The translations under genes were made by a program, and so were the position numbers. The notes beneath the pieces were generated by a model. The model made no database searches and was not told the DNA's origin. It worked only from the letters and a program-made list of their open reading frames with translations. DNA of 9,214 nt, taken from contig DDSP01000007.1 of the NCBI GenBank assembly GCA_002343445.1, positions 18,576 to 27,789 of the forward strand, given 5' to 3'. The stretch's first letter is position 1. The number at the start of each line of letters is the position of its first letter. This document shows, piece after piece, positions 1-6,056 of this stretch. This DNA is from Chthonomonas sp. UBA2387 (GTDB lineage: Bacteria > Armatimonadota > Fimbriimonadia > Fimbriimonadales > Fimbriimonadaceae).

Positions 1-479
1 TGGTCGACGTGGCCCATGATGGTGACCACGGGGGGCCGGGTGACCGCGCCCTTCTGCTGCGAAGGCTGCTGTGCCACCTTCGGCTTGGGTTTGGGTGCAT
101 CGGCCCACACGACGGTGAAGCCATTGGCCGCGACCAGCTTTTCGGTGATGTCGTCCTTCAGGACGGTCCCCAAAGCCGCCATCGTCTTGAGCTTGGTGAT
201 GAGCGTCTTTTGGATCTCGGGCTGCGGGATGCCGAGGGCCAGCGCGACTTCGCGTGGCGTTCGGCCGGGCTGCAGCGTCAGCTCCTTGGTGCCCTCAAGC
301 TCCATGAGGCTGACTTTGACCAGTTCCAGAGAGTCGTCGTCGGCCTCGAACTGTTCGCCATCGACCTCCAGCCCCAGTTCTTGAAGGACATGGTGGACGT
401 GTCCGGGCACCAGCCCAAACTCCTTCGCCAACTCCGGGATGTTCACGGTCATCGTCTTGATCTTTACCTCAGTTTGCAT
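1..479 (-). CDS. infB: Translation initiation factor IF-2, N-terminal part (partial)
   Basis: IF-2 is the GTPase that brings initiator fMet-tRNA to the 30S subunit and promotes 70S joining. About 159 residues are visible. Residues ~10-60 form an IF2_N-type module (TVNIPELAKEFGL near the start), followed by a second helical module (LTLQPGRTPREVALALGI) and a short Lys/Gln/Pro linker. The G domain opens at the window edge with RPPVVTIMGHVDH, the hallmark G1 region of IF-2. The gene continues beyond base 1. The N-terminal extension is short: the G domain starts near residue 150, against roughly 390 in E. coli. The ATG at 479 overlaps the end of ylxR by 16 bases. A second in-frame ATG at 452, behind GGTAA, would start at MTVNIPELAK and is a real alternative. 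Identification is firm; the exact start is not. Confidence 0.96.
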   Translation of the reverse strand, partial: MQTEVKIKTMTVNIPELAKEFGLVPGHVHHVLQELGLEVDGEQFEADDDSLELVKVSLMELEGTKELTLQPGRTPREVALALGIPQPEIQKTLITKLKTMAALGTVLKDDITEKLVAANGFTVVWADAPKPKPKVAQQPSQQKGAVTRPPVVTIMGHVD

Positions 480-715
480 AACAAAGCTTCGCGAAGCGCC
501 GACTTGTCCTCGGGCGCGAGCGAGAGGCGCAACGCCCGCTCGATCCTGCCACGCTCGAAGAGTCCGAGCACGTGGTCTTCAAGGCGGCACACATAGGCCG
601 ACCTTCCGAACGCATGGCTCGGACGCCGACGGCTGTCCTCCACCACGAACGGTCCATCCTCGGACCTCGAGACGCGCAGAAACTGGCTCTGCGGCCCACG
701 TTGGCGGCAAACCAC
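464..715 (-). CDS. ylxR: YlxR/DUF448 family RNA-binding protein, start uncertain
   Basis: YlxR proteins are small, basic, putative RNA-binding proteins encoded between nusA and infB; their role is not settled. The visible part has the CVVCRQRG motif at its N-terminus, the GRSAYVC motif in the middle and a helical C-terminus (RGRIERALRL), all typical of the family, as is the position between nusA and infB. The only in-frame usual start is the GTG at 715, which lies inside the CVVCR motif and would drop the first conserved cysteine. The frame stays open upstream to 808, and the residues just before (VEPVRSC) look like the normal family N-terminus, but no ATG, GTG, TTG or CTG occurs there. A purine-rich GGAGGG lies at about 760-765 in the end of nusA. 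The start may be non-canonical, or there is a base error. The gene ends 16 bases inside infB. Confidence 0.82.
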   Translation of the reverse strand: MVCRQRGPQSQFLRVSRSEDGPFVVEDSRRRPSHAFGRSAYVCRLEDHVLGLFERGRIERALRLSLAPEDKSALREALLCKLR

Positions 716-743
716 GCACGAGCGTACCGGCTCGACGCCAGTG

Positions 744-1823
744 TCAGCCGCGGGTCTTGCCCTCCGAAGCCGCTTGCGATTCTGAGCGGATGTCGATCTT
801 CCACTCGGTCAGACGCGCGGCCAGCCGAACGTTCTGCCCGCCCTTGCCGATGGCGAGCGACAACTGCGTGTCGGGCACGATGGCGTAGGCCGCACCCCGG
901 GGGGCTTCGTCCCCTTCGGGCGTCTTGGCGTCATGCAGGGACAGCTTGTTCACCTTGGCCGGGTTGAGCGCGTTCGTGATGTACACCTTGGGGTCTTCGC
1001 TGTACGGCACGATGTCGATCTTCTCGTCGTACAACTCGTCCACGATGGCCTGAACTCGGGTGCCACGCGGGCCGACGCACGAACCCACGGGATCAACGCG
1101 CTCGTCGGTGGACATGACGGCCACCTTGCTTCGCTGACCGGGCTCGCGGGCCACGCCTTTGATGACGACCACACCGTCCGCGATCTCGGGAATCTCGAGT
1201 TCGAACAACTTTCGCAGCAGATTCGGGTGCGTGCGGCTGACCACGACGCGCAACCGGCGGCCGGCCTCGTCCACGCGGAGCACATAAACCTTGAGGTTGT
1301 CGCCCACGCGGTACGGCTCGGTCGGCACCTGTTCCCGCTTGGGCAACTCGGCCTCGACCTTGTTGACCTGGATGTACACCACCTGCGGCTCCTTGCGGAC
1401 CACCGTGCCGCTGACCAACTCGCCGACGCGCTCCGCGAACGTGTCGTGCACGTGGCGGGTCTCGGCGTCGCGCAGCTTTTGGTTCAGCACCTGCTTGAAC
1501 GTTTGGGCGGCGATGCGCCCGAAGCGGTTGGGGTCGACTTCCACGGGGATGAAGTCGCCGATTTCCGCGTCGGACTTGCGTTTGCGGGCCTCGGTCAGCG
1601 ACATCTGGAACGACGGCTCGGTCACCACGCCGACGACTTCCTTTTCAAGCTGGGCAGTCCACCCGTGCTTGGCATCGATGCGCACGGTCACCTCGCCGGT
1701 CGCGCCGACGAATTTCTTGTAGGACTGCGCAAGGGCCTCCTCCAACTCGTGGAGGAGCTCATCGAGCGGAATATCGCGCTCGAGCGCCATCTGCTGCAGG
1801 TGTTGCAGGATGTCCATTGCCAT
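744..1823 (-). CDS. nusA: Transcription termination/antitermination factor NusA
   Basis: NusA binds RNA polymerase and nascent RNA, modulating pausing, intrinsic termination and antitermination. The 359-residue protein has the standard layout: NusA N-terminal polymerase-binding domain at ~3-125, S1 domain ~133-198 (ELVSGTVVRKEPQVVYIQVN), KH1 around 229-290 with VGSCVGPRGTR at 246-256, and KH2 around 310-346 with AIGKGGQNVR at 324-333. There is no acidic C-terminal repeat, so it is the short form. A small acidic insert (TPEGDEAPRG, 301-310) lies between the KH domains. I chose the ATG at 1823 because GGAAGG (1831-1836) sits 7 bases upstream; the frame is open further but that part is not NusA-like. 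It is followed by ylxR and infB, as in most bacteria, but rimP is not found immediately upstream. A promoter and a U-tailed hairpin lie in its leader. Confidence 0.97.
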   Translation of the reverse strand: MAMDILQHLQQMALERDIPLDELLHELEEALAQSYKKFVGATGEVTVRIDAKHGWTAQLEKEVVGVVTEPSFQMSLTEARKRKSDAEIGDFIPVEVDPNRFGRIAAQTFKQVLNQKLRDAETRHVHDTFAERVGELVSGTVVRKEPQVVYIQVNKVEAELPKREQVPTEPYRVGDNLKVYVLRVDEAGRRLRVVVSRTHPNLLRKLFELEIPEIADGVVVIKGVAREPGQRSKVAVMSTDERVDPVGSCVGPRGTRVQAIVDELYDEKIDIVPYSEDPKVYITNALNPAKVNKLSLHDAKTPEGDEAPRGAAYAIVPDTQLSLAIGKGGQNVRLAARLTEWKIDIRSESQAASEGKTRG

Positions 1824-1854
1824 AGTCTTACCTTCCGTGGGCCGTTCGGTTACG

Positions 1855-1876
1855 AAAAAGGCGGCCAAAGGCCGCC
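1855..1876 (-). terminator. Intrinsic terminator/attenuator in the nusA leader
   Basis: On the minus strand a perfect 7-bp GC stem (GGCGGCC, loop TTT, GGCCGCC; 1860-1876) is followed at once by five T residues (1855-1859). This is a classic factor-independent terminator shape. It lies downstream of the GerMN gene and would end that transcript, but it also lies about 25 bases downstream of the presumed nusA -10 box and about 32 bases before the nusA start codon, so it may attenuate nusA as well. Confidence 0.85.
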
Positions 1877-1906
1877 GTTCCGTGAAACCGTATACGCCTT
1901 GCCAGC

Positions 1907-1915
1907 ATTCTACCA
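1907..1915 (-). promoter_or_regulatory. Candidate nusA promoter, extended -10 (TGG TAGAAT)
   Basis: On the minus strand the spacer between the GerMN gene and nusA holds TGGTAGAAT, an extended -10 element one mismatch from TATAAT. No good -35 hexamer is seen at 16-18 bases upstream, which extended -10 promoters can tolerate. The transcript would start near 1899 and carry the hairpin at 1860-1876 in its leader. The same TAGAAT hexamer occurs in the amidase promoter. Confidence 0.5.
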
Positions 1916-1963
1916 CACCCCCGGTCCTCCCGAGAGTCGGTTGGGACCCTGGCGACGCCGGAG

Positions 1964-2554
1964 CTAGGGCGGTTCGGGACCTTCGATGGGCAAGGTGTCG
2001 GAGGGCTCGGATTCGCGGATGACCGGCACGCGGGCGGGTACTTCCAAGTGGCCAAGGCTGCCCAAGGGCTGGCCATCCACGAGGATTTCGACGCTGGACA
2101 CTTCGGGGAATAGCCCGGCCGTCCTGAGCAATCCGCGCAAGAGCATGGACTCCTCCATCGAGCCGTACCCTGCGCGGAACGCCTCGTTGAACGACAGCAC
2201 GGCATGGCCATCCTCGACGCTCACGCTGAGCAGGCGCGCCTCGGTCGGCGCGATGTTGCTTTGGCTCAGGAAGCTCTGGAAGGCCACCACATAGGGGTCC
2301 TTCGCTCCGGGCACCTGCAACGGTTTGACGTCGAACACCACGTCGTCGCCCTCGATCCGGGGCACAGCGATGGACACGCTCTGCATCTGCGGGCGGGGAG
2401 GTTGCGCGGGCGAAGGCTTGTCTTCCGGTTCCCGACGGCGAAGTTCCTTGGGCACCTCGGAGGCCGGCGCGAACTGAACGTACGCCGCGATCCCGGTGAC
2501 GCCCAACGTGGCGGCCACCGTCGCGATCCAGATTCCCATGTTCCTATGCTTCAC
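1964..2554 (-). CDS. Membrane-anchored GerMN domain protein
   Basis: This 196-residue protein has a short basic N-terminus, one hydrophobic segment at ~7-27 (signal anchor), a Pro/charged linker at ~30-57, and a GerMN-like domain at about 60-175. The domain is marked by the run SVSVEDGHAVLSFNEAF, then GSMEESMLLRGLLRTAGLFP, and VSSVEILVDGQPLGSLGH. GerMN domains occur in B. subtilis GerM, involved in sporulation and germination, and in actinobacterial LpqB; they are thought to mediate assembly or binding in the cell envelope. The protein should sit outside the membrane, tethered by its N-terminus. It overlaps the upstream amidase by 11 bases, so the two probably act together on peptidoglycan; that is inference. 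The start is the GTG at 2554, with AAGG upstream; an ATG at 2539 is possible but would have its Shine-Dalgarno too close. The C-terminal ~20 residues are acidic and Pro-rich. Confidence 0.85.
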   Translation of the reverse strand: MKHRNMGIWIATVAATLGVTGIAAYVQFAPASEVPKELRRREPEDKPSPAQPPRPQMQSVSIAVPRIEGDDVVFDVKPLQVPGAKDPYVVAFQSFLSQSNIAPTEARLLSVSVEDGHAVLSFNEAFRAGYGSMEESMLLRGLLRTAGLFPEVSSVEILVDGQPLGSLGHLEVPARVPVIRESEPSDTLPIEGPEPP

Positions 2555-4298
2555 CGAGATACACCTTGAGCCCTTTGACGATGGACGTCGCGACCGAGTC
2601 TTGGAACTCGGCGGTCTGCATGACCTTTCGATCGTGATTGTGATTGATGAACCCGAGTTCGAGCAGCACCGCTGGAACCCGCGCTCCTCTTAGGACGGCG
2701 AATCCGCTGTTGTAGATGCGTTGATCGCTCCAAACGCCTATGCCGCGCAAGCCGCTCGTGCGGACGATTTCCTGTTGGAGGCACTCGGCCAGCAGCTTCC
2801 CGATCGGGTCTTCCTTGTGATAGAAGGTGATCGTGCCGCTGGTGCTGTTCGGGCGGGCGTTGGAGTTGATGTGGATGCTGACGAAGAAATCGGCCCTGTG
2901 GCGGTTGGCCAGCGCGGGCCGGTCGGTTAGCGGGACGAACACGTCGGTCTCGCGCGTCATCAGCACCGTGGCCCCCGCTGCCAACAGCTTCTCGGCGGTC
3001 TTTTTGGCGATGTTCAGCGTCAGGAGCTTCTCGGACGTCTCCTTGGTGCTGGGCTGCGCGCCGGGGTCGTTGCCACCGTGCCCGGGGTCGAGCACCACGG
3101 TCTTGCCCGCCAGACGACCATCCTTGATGTCCGGCTTGACGATGCGGATGCGGTAGAGCCCCGGAAGTTCGTGGAACTGAACGCCAACGGCTCGGGGGAA
3201 CGTGAACGTCACCCGGAGGCCGGTTTCGGTCTTCTCGGCTCGGCCCGTCGCCGAAGCAAGCGGAGCCATCGACTGAGCGGAGTCGTCCAACCGGGCGCCC
3301 GGCAGTTCGACCACCACCATGTTGAGTTCGGGTCGGTGGACGCGGGGCGACTCGAGCGCTTGGCCGCGATAGTGCAGCGCGAGAAGCGTCTCGCGCGCGC
3401 CGTCGGCCTCGACCTTCCACGAACCGAACACGTAGTCGGGCTTGGGCGGCCCTTGCCATTCCTCGGGCTCGACGGGCGGCTTCTCGACATCGGTCTGGCC
3501 CGTCTGCTGAACCGGAGGCGCCTGGACCGGCGGCGTCTGCTGGACCGGCGGCTCTTGCACGGGGGGCGTCTGAACGATCACGGGCGGCGGGTCGGCCTGC
3601 TTGGGTCGCTCGACCGTGGTCACGCGGGTCGCGACGGGCGTTGTGTTCTCGGGCGCAGCCTTCGCCAGCACGGCGGAGACATCCAGCTTGAACGAAGAGC
3701 CCAATCCCGCCCGCCATGCGGGCATCGCCGAAGCTGGCTCGCAGGGCACCACGATGCGGATATGCCCAGCCTCGACCTCGCGGACCGTCGCTTCGCGGGG
3801 CAAGGCAACGGCGGTGTCGCCATCCATCCGCACGCCACGCAGTTCCACGACCAGCGAGGGCGGGTTGGCGTTGTACGTGATGGCGGGCCGGGTCGGCAGC
3901 GAACTCGCGACCTCCAGGTGGCCCTGGTTCAACTCGACCGACTTGAGCTTGGACCAGACGTCCAGCGTGTCGCGTTCCTTGCGCCAAGCCGTCGCGCCGC
4001 CGAAGGCGGCGACCAGCGAACGCACGGGAAGCGAGCGCACCTGCGAGAAAACCTTGAAGTTGGTCCGGAACGTGTGGCTCTCGACGGAAACCACCGCCTC
4101 GTTCTTCTCAAACGAGACTTTCCATCCCCAGGCGGCAACGACCGACTCGGCCAGGTAGCACTCCTCGCCGACACGCCAGGCCGAACCTTTGCTTGCTCCG
4201 AAGGGCGGGTACACCACCTCGGCGGGCGCGGGGTTCGTCTGGGCCAGAACCGTTGCCGCGACCATCCATGGCGCGACGAAGGCGATTTTGAACCTCAT
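2544..4298 (-). CDS. Secreted N-acetylmuramoyl-L-alanine amidase (AMIN + Amidase_3)
   Basis: This zinc amidase cleaves the bond between N-acetylmuramic acid and L-Ala of the stem peptide, for cell separation or wall remodelling. The 584 residues comprise a signal peptide (~1-19), a copper-amine-oxidase-N-like domain at ~30-115 (YLAESVVAAWGWKVSF, LPVRSLVAAFGG), a first AMIN-like domain ~118-210, a proline-rich linker at ~235-285 with PPVQ repeats, a second AMIN-like domain ~290-390, and Amidase_3 at ~398-582. Catalytic features are intact: His407 in VVLDPGHGG, Glu423 in TSEKLL, His476 in SIHINSN, and Glu547 in LLELGF. At 584 residues it is longer than E. coli AmiC because of the N-terminal domain and linker. 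The ATG at 4298 lies about 12 bases after the predicted transcription start. It is the first gene of a two-gene unit with the GerMN protein. The family is certain; the domain edges are approximate. Confidence 0.96.
   Translation of the reverse strand: MRFKIAFVAPWMVAATVLAQTNPAPAEVVYPPFGASKGSAWRVGEECYLAESVVAAWGWKVSFEKNEAVVSVESHTFRTNFKVFSQVRSLPVRSLVAAFGGATAWRKERDTLDVWSKLKSVELNQGHLEVASSLPTRPAITYNANPPSLVVELRGVRMDGDTAVALPREATVREVEAGHIRIVVPCEPASAMPAWRAGLGSSFKLDVSAVLAKAAPENTTPVATRVTTVERPKQADPPPVIVQTPPVQEPPVQQTPPVQAPPVQQTGQTDVEKPPVEPEEWQGPPKPDYVFGSWKVEADGARETLLALHYRGQALESPRVHRPELNMVVVELPGARLDDSAQSMAPLASATGRAEKTETGLRVTFTFPRAVGVQFHELPGLYRIRIVKPDIKDGRLAGKTVVLDPGHGGNDPGAQPSTKETSEKLLTLNIAKKTAEKLLAAGATVLMTRETDVFVPLTDRPALANRHRADFFVSIHINSNARPNSTSGTITFYHKEDPIGKLLAECLQQEIVRTSGLRGIGVWSDQRIYNSGFAVLRGARVPAVLLELGFINHNHDRKVMQTAEFQDSVATSIVKGLKVYLGEA
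3501..3572 (-). repeat. PPVQ-repeat coding segment in the amidase linker
   Basis: Amidase residues 243-266 consist of four PPVQ units separated by one or two residues (E, QT, A). The DNA shows the same short repetition, for example ACCGGCGGC occurring twice on the plus strand. It forms a flexible linker between the two AMIN-like domains and is a likely spot for length change by slippage. Confidence 0.8.
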
Positions 4299-4316
4299 GA
4301 CAATCCGTTGATCCTC

Positions 4317-4345
4317 ATTCTACACAGATCGGCGCGAAATGCCAA
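4317..4345 (-). promoter_or_regulatory. Amidase-GerMN promoter (TTGGCA-17-TAGAAT)
   Basis: On the minus strand TTGGCA (4340-4345) and TAGAAT (4317-4322) are separated by exactly 17 bases, a good housekeeping-sigma promoter. The expected transcription start near 4310 leaves only about 12 untranslated bases before the amidase ATG at 4298, with GGAT close upstream as a weak Shine-Dalgarno. It is the best-formed promoter in the window. Confidence 0.75.
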
Positions 4346-4371
4346 CTCTGAATGCGACGAAGCGTCGCCGG

Positions 4372-4380
4372 TGCTACAAT
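4372..4380 (+). promoter_or_regulatory. Candidate tRNA-Val/parB promoter, extended -10 (TGC TACAAT)
   Basis: On the plus strand TGCTACAAT forms an extended -10 element, 82 bases before the tRNA. No clear -35 box is seen. It points away from the amidase promoter, so the two would share one small divergent control region of about 60 bases. With no clear terminator between the tRNA and parB, it could serve both. Confidence 0.42.
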
Positions 4381-4428
4381 GGCGGCACCGGACGACGCGT
4401 TCGCTAGGGCTACTCTCAATAGACCAAA

Positions 4429-4448
4429 CGGACGCCGTCCGGTTTTGT
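4429..4448 (+). terminator. Weak terminator-like hairpin before tRNA-Val
   Basis: CGGAC, loop GCC, GTCCG (4429-4441) is followed by GTTTTGTT. Three A residues before the stem can pair with the T run across one bulged G. The stem is short (5 bp). It lies between the candidate promoter and the tRNA, where termination would be odd, so it may be part of the 5' leader of the pre-tRNA or a chance palindrome. Confidence 0.25.
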
Positions 4449-4461
4449 TCACCGGCGTCGC

Positions 4462-4537
<76 letters not shown>

Positions 4538-4577
4538 ACCGCCACGGAACATAATGGACGCGTGATCGAATCCGGCC

Positions 4578-4584
4578 AGGAGGT
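4578..4584 (+). promoter_or_regulatory. Strong Shine-Dalgarno of parB
   Basis: AGGAGGT lies 6 bases before the TTG at 4591. This strong match to the anti-Shine-Dalgarno sets the ParB start at a TTG codon and gives the expected family N-terminus RRGLGKGLSQ. Confidence 0.9.
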
Positions 4585-4590
4585 CTTCCG

Positions 4591-5442
4591 TTGCGTCGTG
4601 GGCTAGGCAAAGGGCTGTCGCAGTTCGTCGGCGAGACCGTCGCGACCGGCGACGAAAGCTCAGGCGACGTGCCGATCGAGGCGATCGTCCCCAACATGCT
4701 CCAGCCGCGCACACGGTTCCAAGACGAAGGGCTCGCCGAACTCGCCGCTTCGATCCGCGAAGTCGGCGTCATCCAACCCCTGGTGGTCCGCCCCATCGGC
4801 GACGACCGCTACGAACTGATCGCGGGCGAGAGGCGTTGGCGCGCTTCCAAGCTGGCGGGCCTCAAGCGGGTGCCCGTCGTCGTACGCTCGGCCTCGTCGC
4901 AATCGTCGCTGGAAATGGCCCTGATCGAGAACATCCAACGCGAGGACATTTCGTCGGTCGAAGCGGCCCGCGCCTACGAACGGCTGATGCTCGAATTCGG
5001 CCTGAAGCAAGAGGACGTCGCCCAACGCGTGGGCAAGACCCGTAGCACCGTGGCGAACACCATCCGCCTGCTGCGGCTCCCCATGGTCGTCCAAGACGCC
5101 GTCGAAGCAGCCGAGATCTCCGAAGGGCACGCCCGCGCCCTGCTCGGCACCGACGAGCCCGAACGCCAACTGGCCGTTTTCCACCTCATCCGCGAGCGTG
5201 GGTTGACCGTCCGAGACGTCGAGCGACTCATCGCTTCCGAACCCGCCAAGGCGCGTTCGAAGCCCACCCTGTCCAACTACCTCTCGGCCGAACGCGCCGA
5301 ACTCGAAGACCGGATCGGGAGGCACTTTGGAGCACCGACCAAGATCAAGCTGAGCGGCGGGGGCGGCGGGCGCATCCAGCTCGACTTCGCCAACGAAGAG
5401 GACTTCCAGCGCATCCTCGACGTGCTGGGCATCACGTTGTGA
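4591..5442 (+). CDS. parB: Chromosome-partitioning protein ParB/Spo0J family
   Basis: ParB binds parS near the origin, spreads as a CTP-dependent clamp, loads SMC and works with ParA to segregate chromosomes. The 283-residue protein has the canonical start RRGLGKGLSQF and box I-like NMLQPRTRF (35-43). It also has the CTP-binding GERRWRA motif (79-85), ENIQRE (113-118), a helix-turn-helix at ~137-162 (LKQEDVAQRVGKTRSTVANTIRLL), and a C-terminal dimerisation segment near 261-280. The TTG start is fixed by a strong Shine-Dalgarno. Upstream is tRNA-Val with only 53 bases between; a CATAAT at 4550-4555 could be a weak own -10. The usual parA partner is not upstream: that side holds the tRNA and a divergent amidase. 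The next gene starts within its stop codon (GTGA). An ordinary chromosomal ParB is likely; a plasmid-type or regulatory homologue is less so. Confidence 0.95.
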   Translation: MRRGLGKGLSQFVGETVATGDESSGDVPIEAIVPNMLQPRTRFQDEGLAELAASIREVGVIQPLVVRPIGDDRYELIAGERRWRASKLAGLKRVPVVVRSASSQSSLEMALIENIQREDISSVEAARAYERLMLEFGLKQEDVAQRVGKTRSTVANTIRLLRLPMVVQDAVEAAEISEGHARALLGTDEPERQLAVFHLIRERGLTVRDVERLIASEPAKARSKPTLSNYLSAERAELEDRIGRHFGAPTKIKLSGGGGGRIQLDFANEEDFQRILDVLGITL

Positions 5443-6056
5443 GCGTCTCGGTCGTACAGATGGGTCCCGAACACCTTGCGGGGGTGGTGGCCTTGCAGCG
5501 CTCTTGCTTTCCGCCCCCGTTCCCCGAGGAGTTCCTCTGGCGTCGCGAGCACTTGGAGCGACACGTCTTGGTGTATCCAGAAGGTCAGTTTGTGGCCCTC
5601 GACGAGGCGGGCCGAGTCGTCGGCAGCGCCAGCGCATGCCGGATTCCCGAGGATCGGTGGAGAGCGCATTTGCCTTGGGAGGAGACGCTCGGCGGGTTCT
5701 TCTTCGAAGGCTTCGACCGCAACGGCAGCACGCTCTATGGGGCCGACATCAGCGTCCACCCGGAACACCGGGGCAGGGGCGTGGGTCGGAGGTTGTACGA
5801 AGCGCGGTTCGACTTGGTGCGCAAGGCGGGTTTGGCGCGGTACGGCACGGCGTGCCGGATGCCGGACTTCGCCGCTCGCAGCGACGAGTTCGCGCATCCC
5901 GCCGAGTTTGCGCGGGCCGTGCAGGAAGGCCGGGCCCGAGACCGAACATTGACACCGCTGCTACGCTATGGCTTGCGCCTGATCCAAGTGTTGGAGGACT
6001 ACATGCTCGACGAAGAATCCGGAAACGCCGCCGCCCTGCTGGAGTGGACGCCATGA
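5439..6056 (+). CDS. GNAT family N-acetyltransferase
   Basis: GNAT enzymes transfer the acetyl group of acetyl-CoA to an amine. The 205-residue protein shows motif A, ADISVHPEHRGRGVGRRLYEA, with the acetyl-CoA pyrophosphate loop RGRGVG at 111-116, preceded by the strand FVALDEAGRVVGSASACRIP (51-70). An extra aromatic segment at 71-100 and a long C-terminal helix region (150-195) are not part of the minimal fold. The substrate is unknown. The GTG start overlaps the parB stop by 4 bases, and the stop overlaps the next gene's ATG by 4 bases, so translation is probably coupled on both sides. The same GNAT plus carbon-nitrogen hydrolase order occurs as one fused polypeptide in B. subtilis YhcX, which suggests this GNAT works with the hydrolase rather than with ParB. 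That link is inferred. Confidence 0.87.
   Translation: MSVSVVQMGPEHLAGVVALQRSCFPPPFPEEFLWRREHLERHVLVYPEGQFVALDEAGRVVGSASACRIPEDRWRAHLPWEETLGGFFFEGFDRNGSTLYGADISVHPEHRGRGVGRRLYEARFDLVRKAGLARYGTACRMPDFAARSDEFAHPAEFARAVQEGRARDRTLTPLLRYGLRLIQVLEDYMLDEESGNAAALLEWTP

Noticed and set aside
1875..1890. Possible parS site near CCGTTCCGTGAAACCG
   Set aside because: Only the right half (GTGAAAC) matches the parS consensus; the left half has few matches, so ParB binding is not supported.
1824..1916. N-terminal extension of NusA to the ATG at 1916
   Set aside because: The added 31 residues are unlike NusA and would cover the leader hairpin; the ATG at 1823 has a good Shine-Dalgarno and a normal N-terminus.
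933..1967. A 344-residue plus-strand frame opposite nusA
   Set aside because: Shadow of nusA; no ribosome-binding site and no family features.
5504..6052. Upstream extension of the hydrolase frame through the GNAT gene
   Set aside because: The extension is Arg/Ser/Gly-rich and out of frame with a clear GNAT domain. The ATG at 6053 with GGAG upstream gives the normal hydrolase N-terminus.
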